Under the pieces are notes generated by a model that saw only the letters and a program-made list of their open reading frames with translations, was not told the origin of the DNA and made no database searches. The position numbers were made by a program, and so were the translations under genes. Below, one piece after another: positions 22,094-33,129 of a stretch of DNA of 64,000 nucleotides. Within the stretch, counting starts at the first letter, position 1. The number at the start of each line of letters is the position of its first letter. Origin of the DNA: Galeopsis tetrahit (Eukaryota; Streptophyta; Magnoliopsida; Lamiales; Lamiaceae); NCBI GenBank assembly GCA_963675135.1, contig OY776120.1, forward strand, positions 63,422,063-63,486,062. Direction: 5' to 3'.

Positions 22094-23360
22094 CAGGCCC
22101 AGTCCTAATGTAAGGCCAACGAGGCGACCGATTCAGGCCCAGAAATATTCCATATTTTTAGGGGCCCATTTTTTAAAAAAATCTCTTTTATATATATAGT
22201 ATATATCTTTTAAAATATCTCTTATATATATATAATATATATATAATATAATACGCATATAATATATAAGACTAAATAGAAGTTGGAAAGTCTCTTATAC
22301 ATAAATCTTTTATAAGCATAGAATTTTGAGTTTTTACTTAGTGTGGTTATTTGGTACAAGTTATTATATGCCATCAATCGTGTTAGCAAATTTTTTCAAT
22401 TTGAGAACATAGATAATTAATGATGTTGCTATCACTCTTTTGCAAAGGCTTATTTCATTTCTTGAAAAATATAGAGAAACTGATTTTGATAAGGACATGG
22501 GTGAAGCTAAGGAAATGGCAAGTGAGATGGGTATTGAAGCTATATTTAGAGAAAAACGTATTATTCGAAAAAAGAAACAATTTGATGAAACCAGCAGTGA
22601 AGAAATATCATAGTTAGCCGAGGATTCTTTTAGAGTTAATTACTTTCTCTTTATAATTTATCAAGCTCGGGGTTCCATAGAATCCCGATTTACACAGTTC
22701 AAAAAATATGAAGAGGTTTTTGGATTTTTGTTCAATATGGAGAAATTACGAAGTGCTGATGATGAAAGATTGTTGAGGTCTTGTATGAATTTTCAAAATT
22801 CTCTAACACATAATGGTGTTTCCGACGTTGAAGGCAATGAATTATTTTTGGAGTTATCATTTTTGAAGTGCTCTTTACCGACAAGAACAAAACCTGCAAT
22901 TGATGTGGTGAATTATTTGAAGAAAATGGATATGTGTTTTCCAAATGTGTACATTGCTTATAAGGTTTTGTTGACAATACCAGTTACAGTAGCAAGTGCA
23001 GAAAGAAGTTTCTCAAAGTTGAAACTCATTAATACTTACCTCCGATCAACCATGTCACAAGAAAGAAAGATTGAATGGACTAGCAATGCTATCAATTGAG
23101 CAAGGAATTATTGAGCAACTTGATTATTCTGACTTGATTAATACTTTTGCTACTAAAACAGTTAGACGAGTCATATTTATGTAATTGATTGGAACACTAT
23201 TGTCGTATTATTTTAAGTATTGATAAAAATTATATATTATTAATCCTTTGAAAATTGTTTTACATTATGTTTCACGAATTCGTATAGAATAAAAAATGTG
23301 AAGAGATGGGGCCTATTTTAAAGTTCGATTCAAGCCACGATATTCCTAGGACCGGTCCTG
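22094..23360 (+). mobile_element. hAT element with internal deletion, 8-bp TSD
   Basis: Perfect duplications ATTGGACG flank it (22086-22093 and 23361-23368). Ends CAGGCCCAGTCCTA and the complement CAGGACCGGTCCTA are hAT-type TIRs. It retains only the C-terminal part of a transposase gene, so it is a deletion derivative that would have needed a full-length partner to move. Confidence 0.9.
22404..23183 (+). pseudogene. hAT transposase C-terminal remnant (dimerisation region)
   Basis: The sequence encodes an interrupted C-terminal part of a hAT transposase of the type annotated in plants as TTF-type or MYM-type zinc finger with hAT dimerisation domain. Visible segments are FDKDMGEAKEMASEMGIEAI, then IESRFTQFKKYEEVFGFLF, then VLLTIPVTVASAERSFSKLK followed by LINTYLRSTMSQER, the hallmark of the dimerisation region. 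A stop near 22613 and a frameshift near 23066 break it; the frame resumes as LAMLSIEQGIIEQLDYSD and ends at about 23183. The N-terminal zinc finger and the first catalytic acids are absent. Confidence 0.85.
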
Positions 23361-23575
23361 ATTGGACGGAGGGAGTATTATGTATAATATTATGTGGCAA
23401 ATATACACACTTTCTGGTGAAGCACATCTATCACTTGTTGGTTGGAGAAAAAAAGTGTGTATTGAATTGAAAGAACATTAAAAATTGTGAGTTTTTATCA
23501 TAATCTTGAAGGTTGTGATTAAATTGAGAATGACCCTATAGAGGTGTATTTATATAGAATTAGCCCTTTATTTTA

Positions 23576-24044
23576 TGAAAAGTCATATATTCGTTCTTGT
23601 TTTTTTTATTTTTCTTTGCCTCGTGTATTTTTACTGTACACTTTTGTGTATGTGTACTTTTATTTCTTTTATATTTGATTATTTGATTTTGAAAGGCAAA
23701 TGTAAAATCATACTATGCGTAGCCTGTAGGTAAAAGAAACGTAAAATTACAAGAATCAAAATTATATAAATTGAAGTATTGTACATGCAGGCTGAGCATA
23801 ATGATCAATGCAACAAAAAGGGATGAAGGTCTATAAAGACATTGAAAAAAAAATATTACAAAAATGTGGTACAAAAATACTAAAATAATATGCATAATTT
23901 GTTATTTAAAACGGGTGACCTAGTGTTGTTGACATATGTTGTGTTTTCATTGCAAAATGACACGCCAATACACTAAAACACATGATCTAAATCTAATAAT
24001 GACATCAGCTTCAGGCTCTGGTGTCAATTGAAAGTGTGTGTTTA
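23576..24044. other. AT-rich intergenic, no feature seen
   Basis: No credible ORF, TIR or tandem repeat was recognised. Confidence 0.5.
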
Positions 24045-24213
24045 GAAAAAAATAATGATGTTACACAAGATGTTATAGCATTCAGTGTAACATCGACTCA
24101 AAAACATAATAAACAGAATGTATATATAACAGTTGAAGTCTAAAACACTAAAATACAATGAAAATATTTTGACATAGATTTTAATTAAAATTTATAACAT
24201 GCAATATTCACAA

Positions 24214-24559
24214 TTTTTTTTGGTCAGGCAAAAGAATATTATTGATATAAAAAATAGTTACAGCAAAAATACAAGGTACATGAGGTACTGGTTGTTTCTG
24301 CAATGATTGAAAAGAAAGAAAACTCACTAACTTGGTTTATCTATCAAAATTTGGTTCTTGTAGCTTACTGATACGACCCATCTCCAAGAGCCAATTGTGT
24401 TGAGTAGCTGCCTAAAACATGACGACCGTCCGAGGGTCAGAAAGCCATTCTCTGAAATTTGAGTTGGGTCTTATTATGTTGTTCGCTTTGTTCCAACTCC
24501 AAAACATGCCCTTGATTTCTTATGTCACTCTATCTACGTTATATGTTTGGCTCTCGAAG
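24214..24559 (-). mobile_element. 5'-truncated L1-type LINE tail
   Basis: A T-run at the left edge (poly(A) on the minus strand) follows the phrase TTTTGCCTGACCAAAAAAAA read on the minus strand, the usual 3' end of plant L1 LINEs. The 15-bp target duplication ATGCAATATTCACAA occurs at 24199-24213 and 24560-24574. Only 3' UTR and a trace of the last coding stretch are left; 5' truncation is normal for target-primed reverse transcription. Confidence 0.75.
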
Positions 24560-24700
24560 ATGCAATATTCACAACTGAAATGTTACAAAATGATCACTTA
24601 ATAAGAGTGAATACAAAATGTCATGGCTAGCCTTCACTTAATAAGAGTGAATACAAAATGTTATATGAAATGTTACAACATGCAATATTCACAACTGAAA
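24560..24700. repeat. Local direct duplication beside the LINE
   Basis: TGCAATATTCACAACTGAAA is found at about 24561 and 24681, and CACTTAATAAGAGTGAATAC twice between (about 24595 and 24636). These are direct repeats of host LTR sequence, perhaps made during or after the LINE insertion. Confidence 0.7.
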
Positions 24701-25452
24701 CAAGACACGATAATCCTATCAAATCTAAACACGGCTTAAGTGTAGAACACTATCAAAAACATATTTATCTATCAAAGATCTCATATCTCTTGATATCTAA
24801 ATAAGTTTATGTTGTACATGAAGTTGGTATACTTCGATATAACTACAAAATAATGTTAATGACCATAATTCCTAACAATATCAATTTTAGTCTAGGATAT
24901 TACTCGATTAACACATTTTTATCAATAATGAACTCTTCATATGTGAGATCCCATTTTTAGGATCTCAACTTTCTCAATTCGTGTAGTCCATTCCAGGGTC
25001 TTGTAAGATCTTACTTGATGCTACTTAAATACAACCTCATGATCTAGGAGCTTCTCTTTAATTTTGGAACCTTTAACCTTTTCAAATTATTGTAGAATCT
25101 TCTAGATCGCCATCATGCATGTCATAACATCGAAGGAAACATTGTAACATTGAAATAAAAACTTAGACAAATTGTAAAAAGACTAAATTCTTGATATTGT
25201 GTCAAATGTTATAACATTAGAAGTAGCAACACCAACAAAGTTCAAATTATAGAGGTTATGGAGCAATCTTATGGACCATACGTGTGTAGACGAGCGTTGT
25301 TCGTCCGGCTGTGCCGAGTCAAGCTTGTGGGTCATGGGCCTTAGATCTTGGAAATTGGACTTTGGGCTTGGGTCAGGGCCCATTTATATTTTTGGAGCTC
25401 TAATTTCTTGGTCTTCACCCACATGGGAATAAGAGTAGTCTAGTCCATTTCG

Positions 25453-27132
25453 TGGGAATACACTTGTATGCAGTTTCTTTTCAAACTTTGATCAAACCAG
25501 TCTTCAGCAAGGTTGTCCTAGACAACTCTGCTGATATGATTAACTCTTCTAAGATAATCAAACTACTAAGTACTATTGAGTACTTAGTTGAATAACTACC
25601 TAGGGGAGTTATATGTGCGGAATTAGTGGTTGGCCCTTTAGTTTAAACACCTTTTAAATTCTGAAATCACCTTAAACAATCTATCCAGTTCAGGGAACTT
25701 GTCCAAATCTTGTTTTGCATAGTTTGTGATATGTATCTTTGAAAGTCCAGTTTGTGTGCAGTGTTGAATGTATGTAAAGTACTTTGAATGTAAATCAACA
25801 CAAGAGTTTATAGTGGTTTAGAGACTCAAGCTCCTACATCCACTTTCCCTGATTTAATAGGATAATTCCTTCACTCTTGGAATTAACTTGTTTTATAGTG
25901 CCAAGGTGCACTTGATCAACCACACCACTCCTTGGTGCCTTGATCCCTAGGATGTCTAGAGTCCTAGTACCCTTTCTCAACTCAGAACAGAATTGTTCTT
26001 CTCTCAACAATTAGTTCCTTCCACTTCTACTACTACAACCTTCTAACTTTCTCACCTGAAAGGTATAAGGGTTGAAGTAAGGTTCCAACTAATGAGATAT
26101 CCTTTACAATGGAGATCAGTGTATAAGGATAGGATATCTCTCTAAGCTTTGTATGGATATACAATGAGGTTCAGCTTAGATGAAGTGTTTGAAGACTAAG
26201 AATGTCTTTAGAGGACTTTGAAGCTTCAGGATAGTTGTAGTTGGATTCTGTAGATTGGATTCTCTTAAGGTGCTTCAAATGGTCTTCACACTTCTGTATT
26301 TATAGACAAATTTGAGGATTTGCCCGTTGGAGAGGCAGCCTCAAATGTCTATAAATGTCTTCCTTGAAATCTTCAAACTGGAAGACAGATTCTGATAGTG
26401 ACATGTCCTTGTTTTGGGAAATAAACGGTTGTAACCACTTTGTCTTCATTCTGAGCACTTTTCCCAATGTCTGACTTCAAGATTCACTTGGTCAAACATG
26501 GACATCTCTTCTTATCAATGATTCTGAGATAAGGACAACATTCCTTATCACTTGGACAACTCTACTTATCAGATTCAGCAGAGTTCATTCATCAGCAGTG
26601 TTGGCTTTTTAGCTCTTTAGATGACTTGGCTCCTTCTCATTCCATTTCTTCTTTGCATTTATATTTGAGCATATATATCTTGGATAGGTGGACTTGACCT
26701 CTTCAGCATAGTTTGCCTTGAACTTCAAAGCTTATTCTAGTTCAATTGTGCAAAGACAATGTTGCTGGACAACTCTTCTTGACATTTCTTGTAGTAGACT
26801 TGATCTTCAGGATCTATTCTACTTAGTTGATCTTCAGATAGGTTGATCCACTTTGATTATACTTGATCAGCATACTTGTCCTTCAACAGACTTGGGGTCA
26901 ATCCAAAACTGAGCCTTGAGGGGACTTGGACAGATTTAAGCTTTTAAGCATGTGTTCCCCCTCAACTTGTGCATCTATTTATCTAAGAGCTGCCTAACAC
27001 ATCAGCTTCTCTACTTGTCTTAGTCTACATGTTCCAACAGTCCTAAAACATGTTTATCTCAATTGACTTATCTACTTGGCATGCCTCTGGGGGGTTTTGG
27101 TATCATAATCAAAACTCATTTTATTCCCAACA
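25453..27132 (-). mobile_element. 3' LTR of outer element (terminally truncated)
   Basis: Matches 52256-53970 throughout but begins at GGGAATACACTTG, lacking the terminal TGTTGGTCCTGAAAGG and following bases of the other LTR. It ends CCCAACA at 27132 beside the polypurine tract. A TATA box (complement of TATTTATA, 26297-26304) is conserved. Confidence 0.92.
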
Positions 27133-27150
27133 ATTTCCCCCTTTTTGATG
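27133..27150 (-). promoter_or_regulatory. Polypurine tract of outer element
   Basis: On the minus strand the sequence reads CATCAAAAAGGGGGAAAT directly before the 3' LTR start TGTTGGG. This is the plus-strand primer site of reverse transcription. Confidence 0.9.
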
Positions 27151-27659
27151 ATGCCAAAACCTATACAATCTATGCAAAGGTGACTTGATTACACTTATTA
27201 CATTCTACTCCAGTGAAGGTGACTGAGGTCAAGTTCCCTGAAAGAAAATGTGTTAGTATATTTTCTATTTTTTATTGCATATAGGTTGATAAGTCAGACA
27301 AGTTGCAATTTAGTAATGTTGTTTCAAAATATGTTCAACTATCATTCAAATAAGAGATCATTACAAGCATGTTGATAGTTGAACAAACATATCCGAGGAT
27401 GAACATTACATCAGAGCATAAATCAAAACTAACTACATAATCAGAGCAATAAACTATCTAATGATCAGATCAATACTTAACAGGATAGTTCATCAGAGCA
27501 TTAATCCTTAAGTATCAGAGAAACCAGTCATCATAGCAAAACACATCAGCAGTCTTGAGCAATTTCAGCATAGATGACCAATTTCAACAAATCAGTAGTC
27601 AAGACATTCAGATCAGCAGAAAGAAGGGTCAAGAGGACTTAGCCAATTCAGAGATTATC
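27151..27659 (-). other. Non-coding 3' region of outer element
   Basis: Between the extra ORF remnant and the polypurine tract. It is rich in CATCAGAGCA, ATCAGCAG and TCAGTAGT words and has no credible ORF. Confidence 0.6.
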
Positions 27660-30600
27660 TTAAGGAGGTGGCACCATCCCATATTGTGCCCACACCCTCT
27701 TCTTTAATTCCATGGCCTCTTGATTAGTGCCCTTTGGACCAAGTTCCATCATGTTCAACTTCAGGATCTCAAAGAATTCTTGGAAGATCTTTGACTGATC
27801 AATCCATCCATTCAGCTTTGGAGGCATGTATATGATTGGCTTAGGGGCAGTGAGTTCAATTCTTGCAATGTCAGCAGCTGCTAGCAATTGCTGATATAAT
27901 TTCCTGTGATATTCTATCATGAACTCAGTAAAAGTGGAGTTGACATCTTTTCCATTCCATTTGTCAATGACATAGTAGTCATAGACAAACTCCCTTTTTG
28001 CCTCTTCCCATGTATCATTCAGTTGTATTGGCACCCACTTATCAAAGTGTGGATATTTGGTGTCCATGGGAATCAGTAGCTGTGGTTTTAATTTGCTGTA
28101 TGTTGCTCTCCTTCTTCTTGGCTTTTGAAAGTCAGCTCTTCTCTTATCTCTTGCTCTTTTTAGCCTCTTCCATCAGATCCATCTTTTCTTGGGCCCTCAT
28201 CATGGCTAGCTTCTGTTGTGTTTCAGGGTCTTTGACACACCCTTCTTGAAACAGCTTTGATGGATCACTCATCAGCACAGTTGTCCTTTTCTTTGGTTGG
28301 GGTCCAAAGCCTTCTTCATATAGCTTTTCAATGTTTTCAGCAGCTTTGGCACCTTCAGTAGACTTGGTCTCAGCAGATTTGTCAGTTTCAGAAGACTTGG
28401 CTTTTTCAGCAGTCTTGGTCATTTTAGCAGTTTTGACCTTTTCAGCAGTTTTGCTCTTCTTGGAGGTAGGCTCTTCTTCCTCAATCCTGAATTCAAGTGG
28501 CAAATCAAGGCTGTTAGGAAAATCTGTAAAATTTTCAACAACTTTCCTTTTGTTTCCTTTTGCTTTCTTGATTTGGCCTCTTGTTTGGACTCCTTAAGTG
28601 GATTTGTCCATTCCAGAAGCTTCTCCTCCAGGCCTCTGTTGAAGCCTTGCCTTTTCTTCTTGTGCTGAAGCCATTGAGTTCTTCATTGCTATGGCTAACT
28701 GCTCTTCTTCATCAAGATCTTCTAAGTTCAGAACTGTTTGCTTCTTACCCTTATCTTCAGTAGCCTTTTCCTTGCCCTTGTCTGAACCACCAATAACCAA
28801 GGCACCTTTGGCCCTTGCTCTTTCTCTTTCCCCCTTTTTGGCAGCATCAAAACACTGAGGTATGAGCTCACTAATGGTTGTTACCATTAGGGATTGGGCT
28901 AGGTTCAGGGATTTCATCTCTTCTAGCAGATATACATTTTCATCATGTATATTCTGCATTCTGTCACTACTCAAGCTAAGGAAAGCTAGAACATGCTTCA
29001 TCTTTTGCTCAACAACCTCTTCCAAGGTTGCTTTCAGAGATGCATCAAGCTGGGCTTTTAGGAACTCAGTAAGGTTTGCTACAGCACTTTCAGCAATGTT
29101 GGCCATAACATCTTGAGAAAACTTTTCTGAGGCAGCTTTCACCATTGCCAGCCTCAACTCTTCAGCCCTTTTCTTTTGTAAAGCTGTTTTCTTTCCAAGG
29201 GCCTGCTTGACAGTCAACCTAAGTGCTTTGACATTGGAGTTGTGATTGTCTCTTAGTAGCTTCTGCTCTTTCTTGACCTCTTTGGAAATTGATTCCATGC
29301 TTGTCTTTGCTTTCTGAACTTCTGCAGAGATAGTTTGCAATCCTGATTCTACTCCACTGATCCTGGCTTCAATTGTGGACAATACTACATCCTCTGAGCC
29401 TGTCAGTCTCATTTCTACTGAAGCCAATGTTCTTCCTTGCTCATCTAAGGTGCCTGAAGTTTCAGCATAGGCAGTTTGAACTTGATGAGCCAAGGAGTCC
29501 AGTTTTGCTGAATGTTCACCAAGGATTGCTTGGGCTGAACTGGAATCCACTTAGATAGGTGCATCAGTGAGTAGTTCATCTACAAAAATTTGATCAAAAG
29601 AAATTCCTGCAATATCAGACAAGTCAAATGGGTTAGTGAATAAACACTCATCACCCTCAGTATTTTTTGCATAAGACTCTGATACATCAGCAGTCTTCTT
29701 CTCATTTTCAACTAATTTTTGTCTCTCTTCATAAGTAATGTCCTCACACAAAGGATCAGGCCTCCTTTCATCAAGGGATTCCTGAAGTTCAGATTTTACT
29801 TCAAGAATAACCTGTCCTTCCTCACTTATTCCACCTTCATTTGGTGGTACACTCACAATCTTAGTAATCACTACCTCTCTATCATCCATAATTCCCTCTG
29901 ATTTTTCAATTCTACTTTCCTTTTCAACCCCTTCTCCTAAACCTGCATCACCTTCACCCTCAACAGGGTTCAAAAGTGGCAGTTGTTGGGAGATCACAGT
30001 GCTTTTCTCAGCAGCCACTGAGTCATCCTGAATGATTAAGGGCTGATCAGTGTCCAACTCTCCTGACACTGAATAGGCCTTAACAAAACCAGCTTCTAGG
30101 ATTGGAGCCTCCACATCTATAAGCTGTGCCTTGGGTTCAGAAGAACCTTCATTGGCAGATGTGTCCTTGGTTGTGTCACCAACTCTAGTCAACACCTCTG
30201 AAGAAACAGAGCCTTTTCTATGATAGGTGACAAGAGGATTTGAAAACTTGCTGGATTCAGAAGGGTTGGGTTGGGAGGTTTCAGGGAGGTTGGTCTGGGA
30301 TGGTTCAGGAGGGTTGTCTTGAGGAGGGTTGGAGGGGTTTGATGGATCATCTTTTCCATCATCACTTGAGCTGCTATCAGGTTGCTTGATCCCTTTAGCA
30401 ACCCTCTCTCTCCCCTCAGCAATCTTGTCAGCAACCAACTTGGCAAATACTTCCTCATCAGTGAGGAACCTTGTTTTGTTTACTCCACTTTGCCCTCTTC
30501 TATTTGCCACCAGTTTGCACCTTTGTCAAGAATGACTTGTGCAATCTCCATGATGGGCTTATCTTTCACTTCCACTAACATCCTCAAATCATGGAACATT

Positions 30601-32415
30601 GTTTGGAGTCTTGGGAATTCTGCAAGTTGTGGATACAAGCTGTCCACAGTAGCCCTTGCTCCACCTCTGAGCATACTTTCATAAGTATACTCCTCCTCAT
30701 TCTCATTTGATTGAGAACTTTGGGCTATAGGGGAGTTGGCTCTGGTTTCAAGAATTGCAGCTTCAAGCAGGTTAAGTTTAGGGGGGTTGGCTTCAGAAGG
30801 GTTGAGCTCAATAGAAGGTACTTCAGTTGCTTTTAAGAGCAATGATTCTGAAGGGGCTTTGCTAAGGGGGTTGGCTCATGAAGTGCAGCTTCTAAGAGTT
30901 TAGAGTGGTTGAGCATAGAAGAATCAAGAGGAGATTGTAGCCTTGTCTCATCTACTGCTAGATCAGCTAGCACATCTATTGCACTTCTCTGTGCACTCCC
31001 TTCTGGAGAATATCTAACAGGGGTGATGGGTTGGTTCGGAGGGGTAACATGGGTTTCAGGGGAGTTGGGTTCAGGATTTTGGGTTTTAGGAAGGTTGGCT
31101 TCTAAGGGTTGGCGTTCAGGGACTTTGGACTCTAGGGTTCCAGAACTAGAAGAGTTGGTCTTGGACTTAGACTTAGTCGTGCTTTCTGCCCTGCTCTCCC
31201 TTAGAGCTACTTGGAGAGACCTTTCCTCCTGAAGTTCCAGCACCTTTTCGGTGGGCTTGGCTCTCCTCTTACTTGCCCTACTGCTCCCACTTCCTTCCTT
31301 TTCCTTCTCAGGGACAACTTCCCTGGGCCTTTTATCACCCTTTTTCTTCTGTCTTGTCTCATTGTACTTCTGCCTCAACTCTTCTGAGTGGTCAGAAGGC
31401 ACTTGCACTCCGTCTTCTACCACTTCATCAACTTCAGTTGATGCTCTTGAGGCTTCTTCTGATGGAATTTGAGACAATTTCTTGGTTTTGACAGCCCTAG
31501 CCTTTGTTCTTTTCTTCATCTTGGGCTTCTCCTCTTGTTGAGCTTCAGCAGGTTTGGCCATAAGCATCCTTCTTTGTTCAGTTTTCTTGCTTAGCTTTCT
31601 GAACAAGATTTTCTGGGCAGGGATGGGCTTGGCAAAGGTTTGCATTTCAGAATAATGAACAAACTTCTCAACCAGCAAGCTTGCCCTTGTGCAGTACTTG
31701 AGCTTGCTTTCCAATACAACCTTTTGGTGGGCTTTCACCTTGAACTTTGCCTTTTCCTTCATCATCTCAGATAAGATGAAGGTCCTCCAATCAAATTTGA
31801 TGCCCTTATCACTGGCATCAATCACTACAGCCATAATCCTTATCCTTGGAGCACTCACTTGCTCCAAACTGCCAGTGTTGCTCATGAGACTCTTTGTGAT
31901 TACCTCAAATAAATTGAGGAACTTGGCCTTGAGAGTTCTCTTGTGTTGTGTAGATGAGATTGATCCTGGAACAAGGAGCCAATCTTGAGCAATCTTTGCC
32001 TCATGGCCATTGCCATAAAATTCTGGATTCCTCCCTTCAGAGGGCAATCCAAAAGCAGCATCTACATCCTTTTCAGAAAATTTCACCCTGTGAAATCGTT
32101 CTTCTTCTTCTCCTTCAGCCCTGTAAGAAAGTCTTGTGGTGACCTCTCCATCTTATGGCTTTCCTCTCCATTTTAGAAAAGCAAAGAACTCAGCCATGTA
32201 AGATTCAAGGCAAGAGTCTGGCTTTTCTTGCATAAACTTTTGAAGGCCTGCCCTTCTCAACCATCTCATGGTTGGGGTAACCTCTGGATCATCACACTCA
32301 AAGGAGATGATAGGCTCAAAGATAAGGTTGTTTTGTGGCTAAGATAGCCAAAATCAAGGTCTAGATCCTTGTTTGTGAAGTCAACAACCATTTCAGTTCT
32401 CACTTTGGGAGCCAT
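27660..32415 (-). pseudogene. Extra post-pol coding region of outer element (env-like position), broken
   Basis: A run of minus-strand open pieces (near 32415, then 32086-30833, 30842-30480, 30510-29551, 29550-28594, 28503-28144 and 28067-27660) seems to derive from one gene of about 1,500 codons. The N-terminal part has GRNPEFYGNGHEAK, DWLLVPGSISSTQHKRTLKA and APRIRIMAVVIDASDKG. It resembles the N-terminal region of the intact 1,029-codon ORF of the inner element, for example IRIMA(A/V)(I/V)ID, and the domain found in putative plant transposon proteins. The middle is basic and Ser/Pro-rich with repeated NxPExxxPxxxNPxE phrases; the C-terminal parts look coiled-coil (29550-28594). In SIRE1 of soybean the ORF at this position is called envelope-like, but I see no clear signal peptide or membrane span here. 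Confidence 0.75.
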
Positions 32416-33129
32416 TGAAGAACAGTTAAAGATTTTGAGAAGGTTTTTGAGAGTAAGAAAGACTAGGGTTTCAAGAGAGTTTGAATGCGTGGGGAAGAAT
32501 GAAGTGTTGTATGGCTTCTTAAGACTTGTGAATATTCCAAAAGGAATGTATGTCAATGAGTAGGTGAGTCTTAAGGTAATTCAACGGTTTACAAATGAGG
32601 AAATCTAGATTGAACGGCCCAGATCAATTTCAGGGGAGTTGGCCAGTTTTGATCCAACGGTTATTAACCAATGAAACAGTGCAAAACTGTTTTTATTCAA
32701 ACGTGGGAAGGAGTTTAATATTTGTTTAAAGCTGGGGGGTTATCAAGGTAGATCATGTCTCAAATTGTTTAATGCAAACAAGAGTTAAATCTTGGCATTT
32801 AATGCATTGAAAGCGACTTTTTGGGTAAGGGACAAATTGAATCCTTGAAAAGGTGATATCTTTAAAAGGAATGGGACAGTTATTGAGATAGGCAATAATT
32901 ACCCAAAATAGGTGCTTATCAAACAAAATTTGTTTGATAGCCAAGACAACTTATCTGACCATACATGGACAAGTGTCCTGAATTTCAATGGACAAGTGTC
33001 CTGAAGAATTGAGGTCATCTCTTCTGAATTTCAGTAGACTTGACCAAGTCTGCTGAACTTTGCTTTCAGTTCCCCCTTGAATAATTAACTCCTTTGGACT
33101 CATTTGTCCAACTTCCCTGGATCAAGAAG
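32416..33129 (-). other. Spacer between RNase H and the extra ORF, outer element
   Basis: About 0.7 kb without a credible ORF. It includes a direct repeat GGACAAGTGTCCTGAA (about 32968 and 32990) and a TCAGTAGACTTG word (33031-33042). Confidence 0.6.

Larger units (their letters stand above)
21809..23375. mobile_element. Stowaway MITE split by a hAT insertion
   Basis: Ends CTCCCTCGTCTAATTTCATT and, on the complement, CTCCCTCCGTCCAATTTTAT are Stowaway (Tc1/mariner) TIRs flanked by TA at 21807-21808 and 23376-23377. Removing the hAT element and its duplication leaves about 290 bp, a normal size for this family. A truncated relative is at about 59543-59830. Confidence 0.88.
21464..23566. mobile_element. 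MULE-type TIR element with perfect 9-bp TSD
   Basis: Perfect duplications TTTATTTTA lie at 21455-21463 and 23567-23575. The ends GGGTTAATTTCATATAAATAC and the complement of the right end (GGGCTAATTCTATATAAATA...) pair imperfectly over about 165 bp, to around 21630 and 23400. The element has no transposase of its own; nearly all of its interior is later insertions (21809-23375). The long TIR and 9-bp duplication fit a non-autonomous MULE. Confidence 0.88.
24045..25240 (-). mobile_element. Diverged minus-strand LTR, same family as 447-1272
   Basis: Read on the minus strand, blocks appear in the same order as in the LTR at 447-1272: TTCTAATGTTATAACATT, TCTAAG...TTTCAATGTTACAATG, GATCTAGAAGATTCTAC, AAAATCTATGTCAAAATATT and CTTGTGTAACAT at the end. 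Divergence is high and no polypurine tract follows the left-side copy here, so it is an old solo LTR or fragment. An L1 tail (24214-24559) and a local tandem duplication (about 24560-24700) interrupt it. Confidence 0.55.

Noticed and set aside
30909..32142. Plus-strand frames opposite the outer element's extra ORF.
   Set aside because: Antisense shadows of the minus-strand coding remnant.
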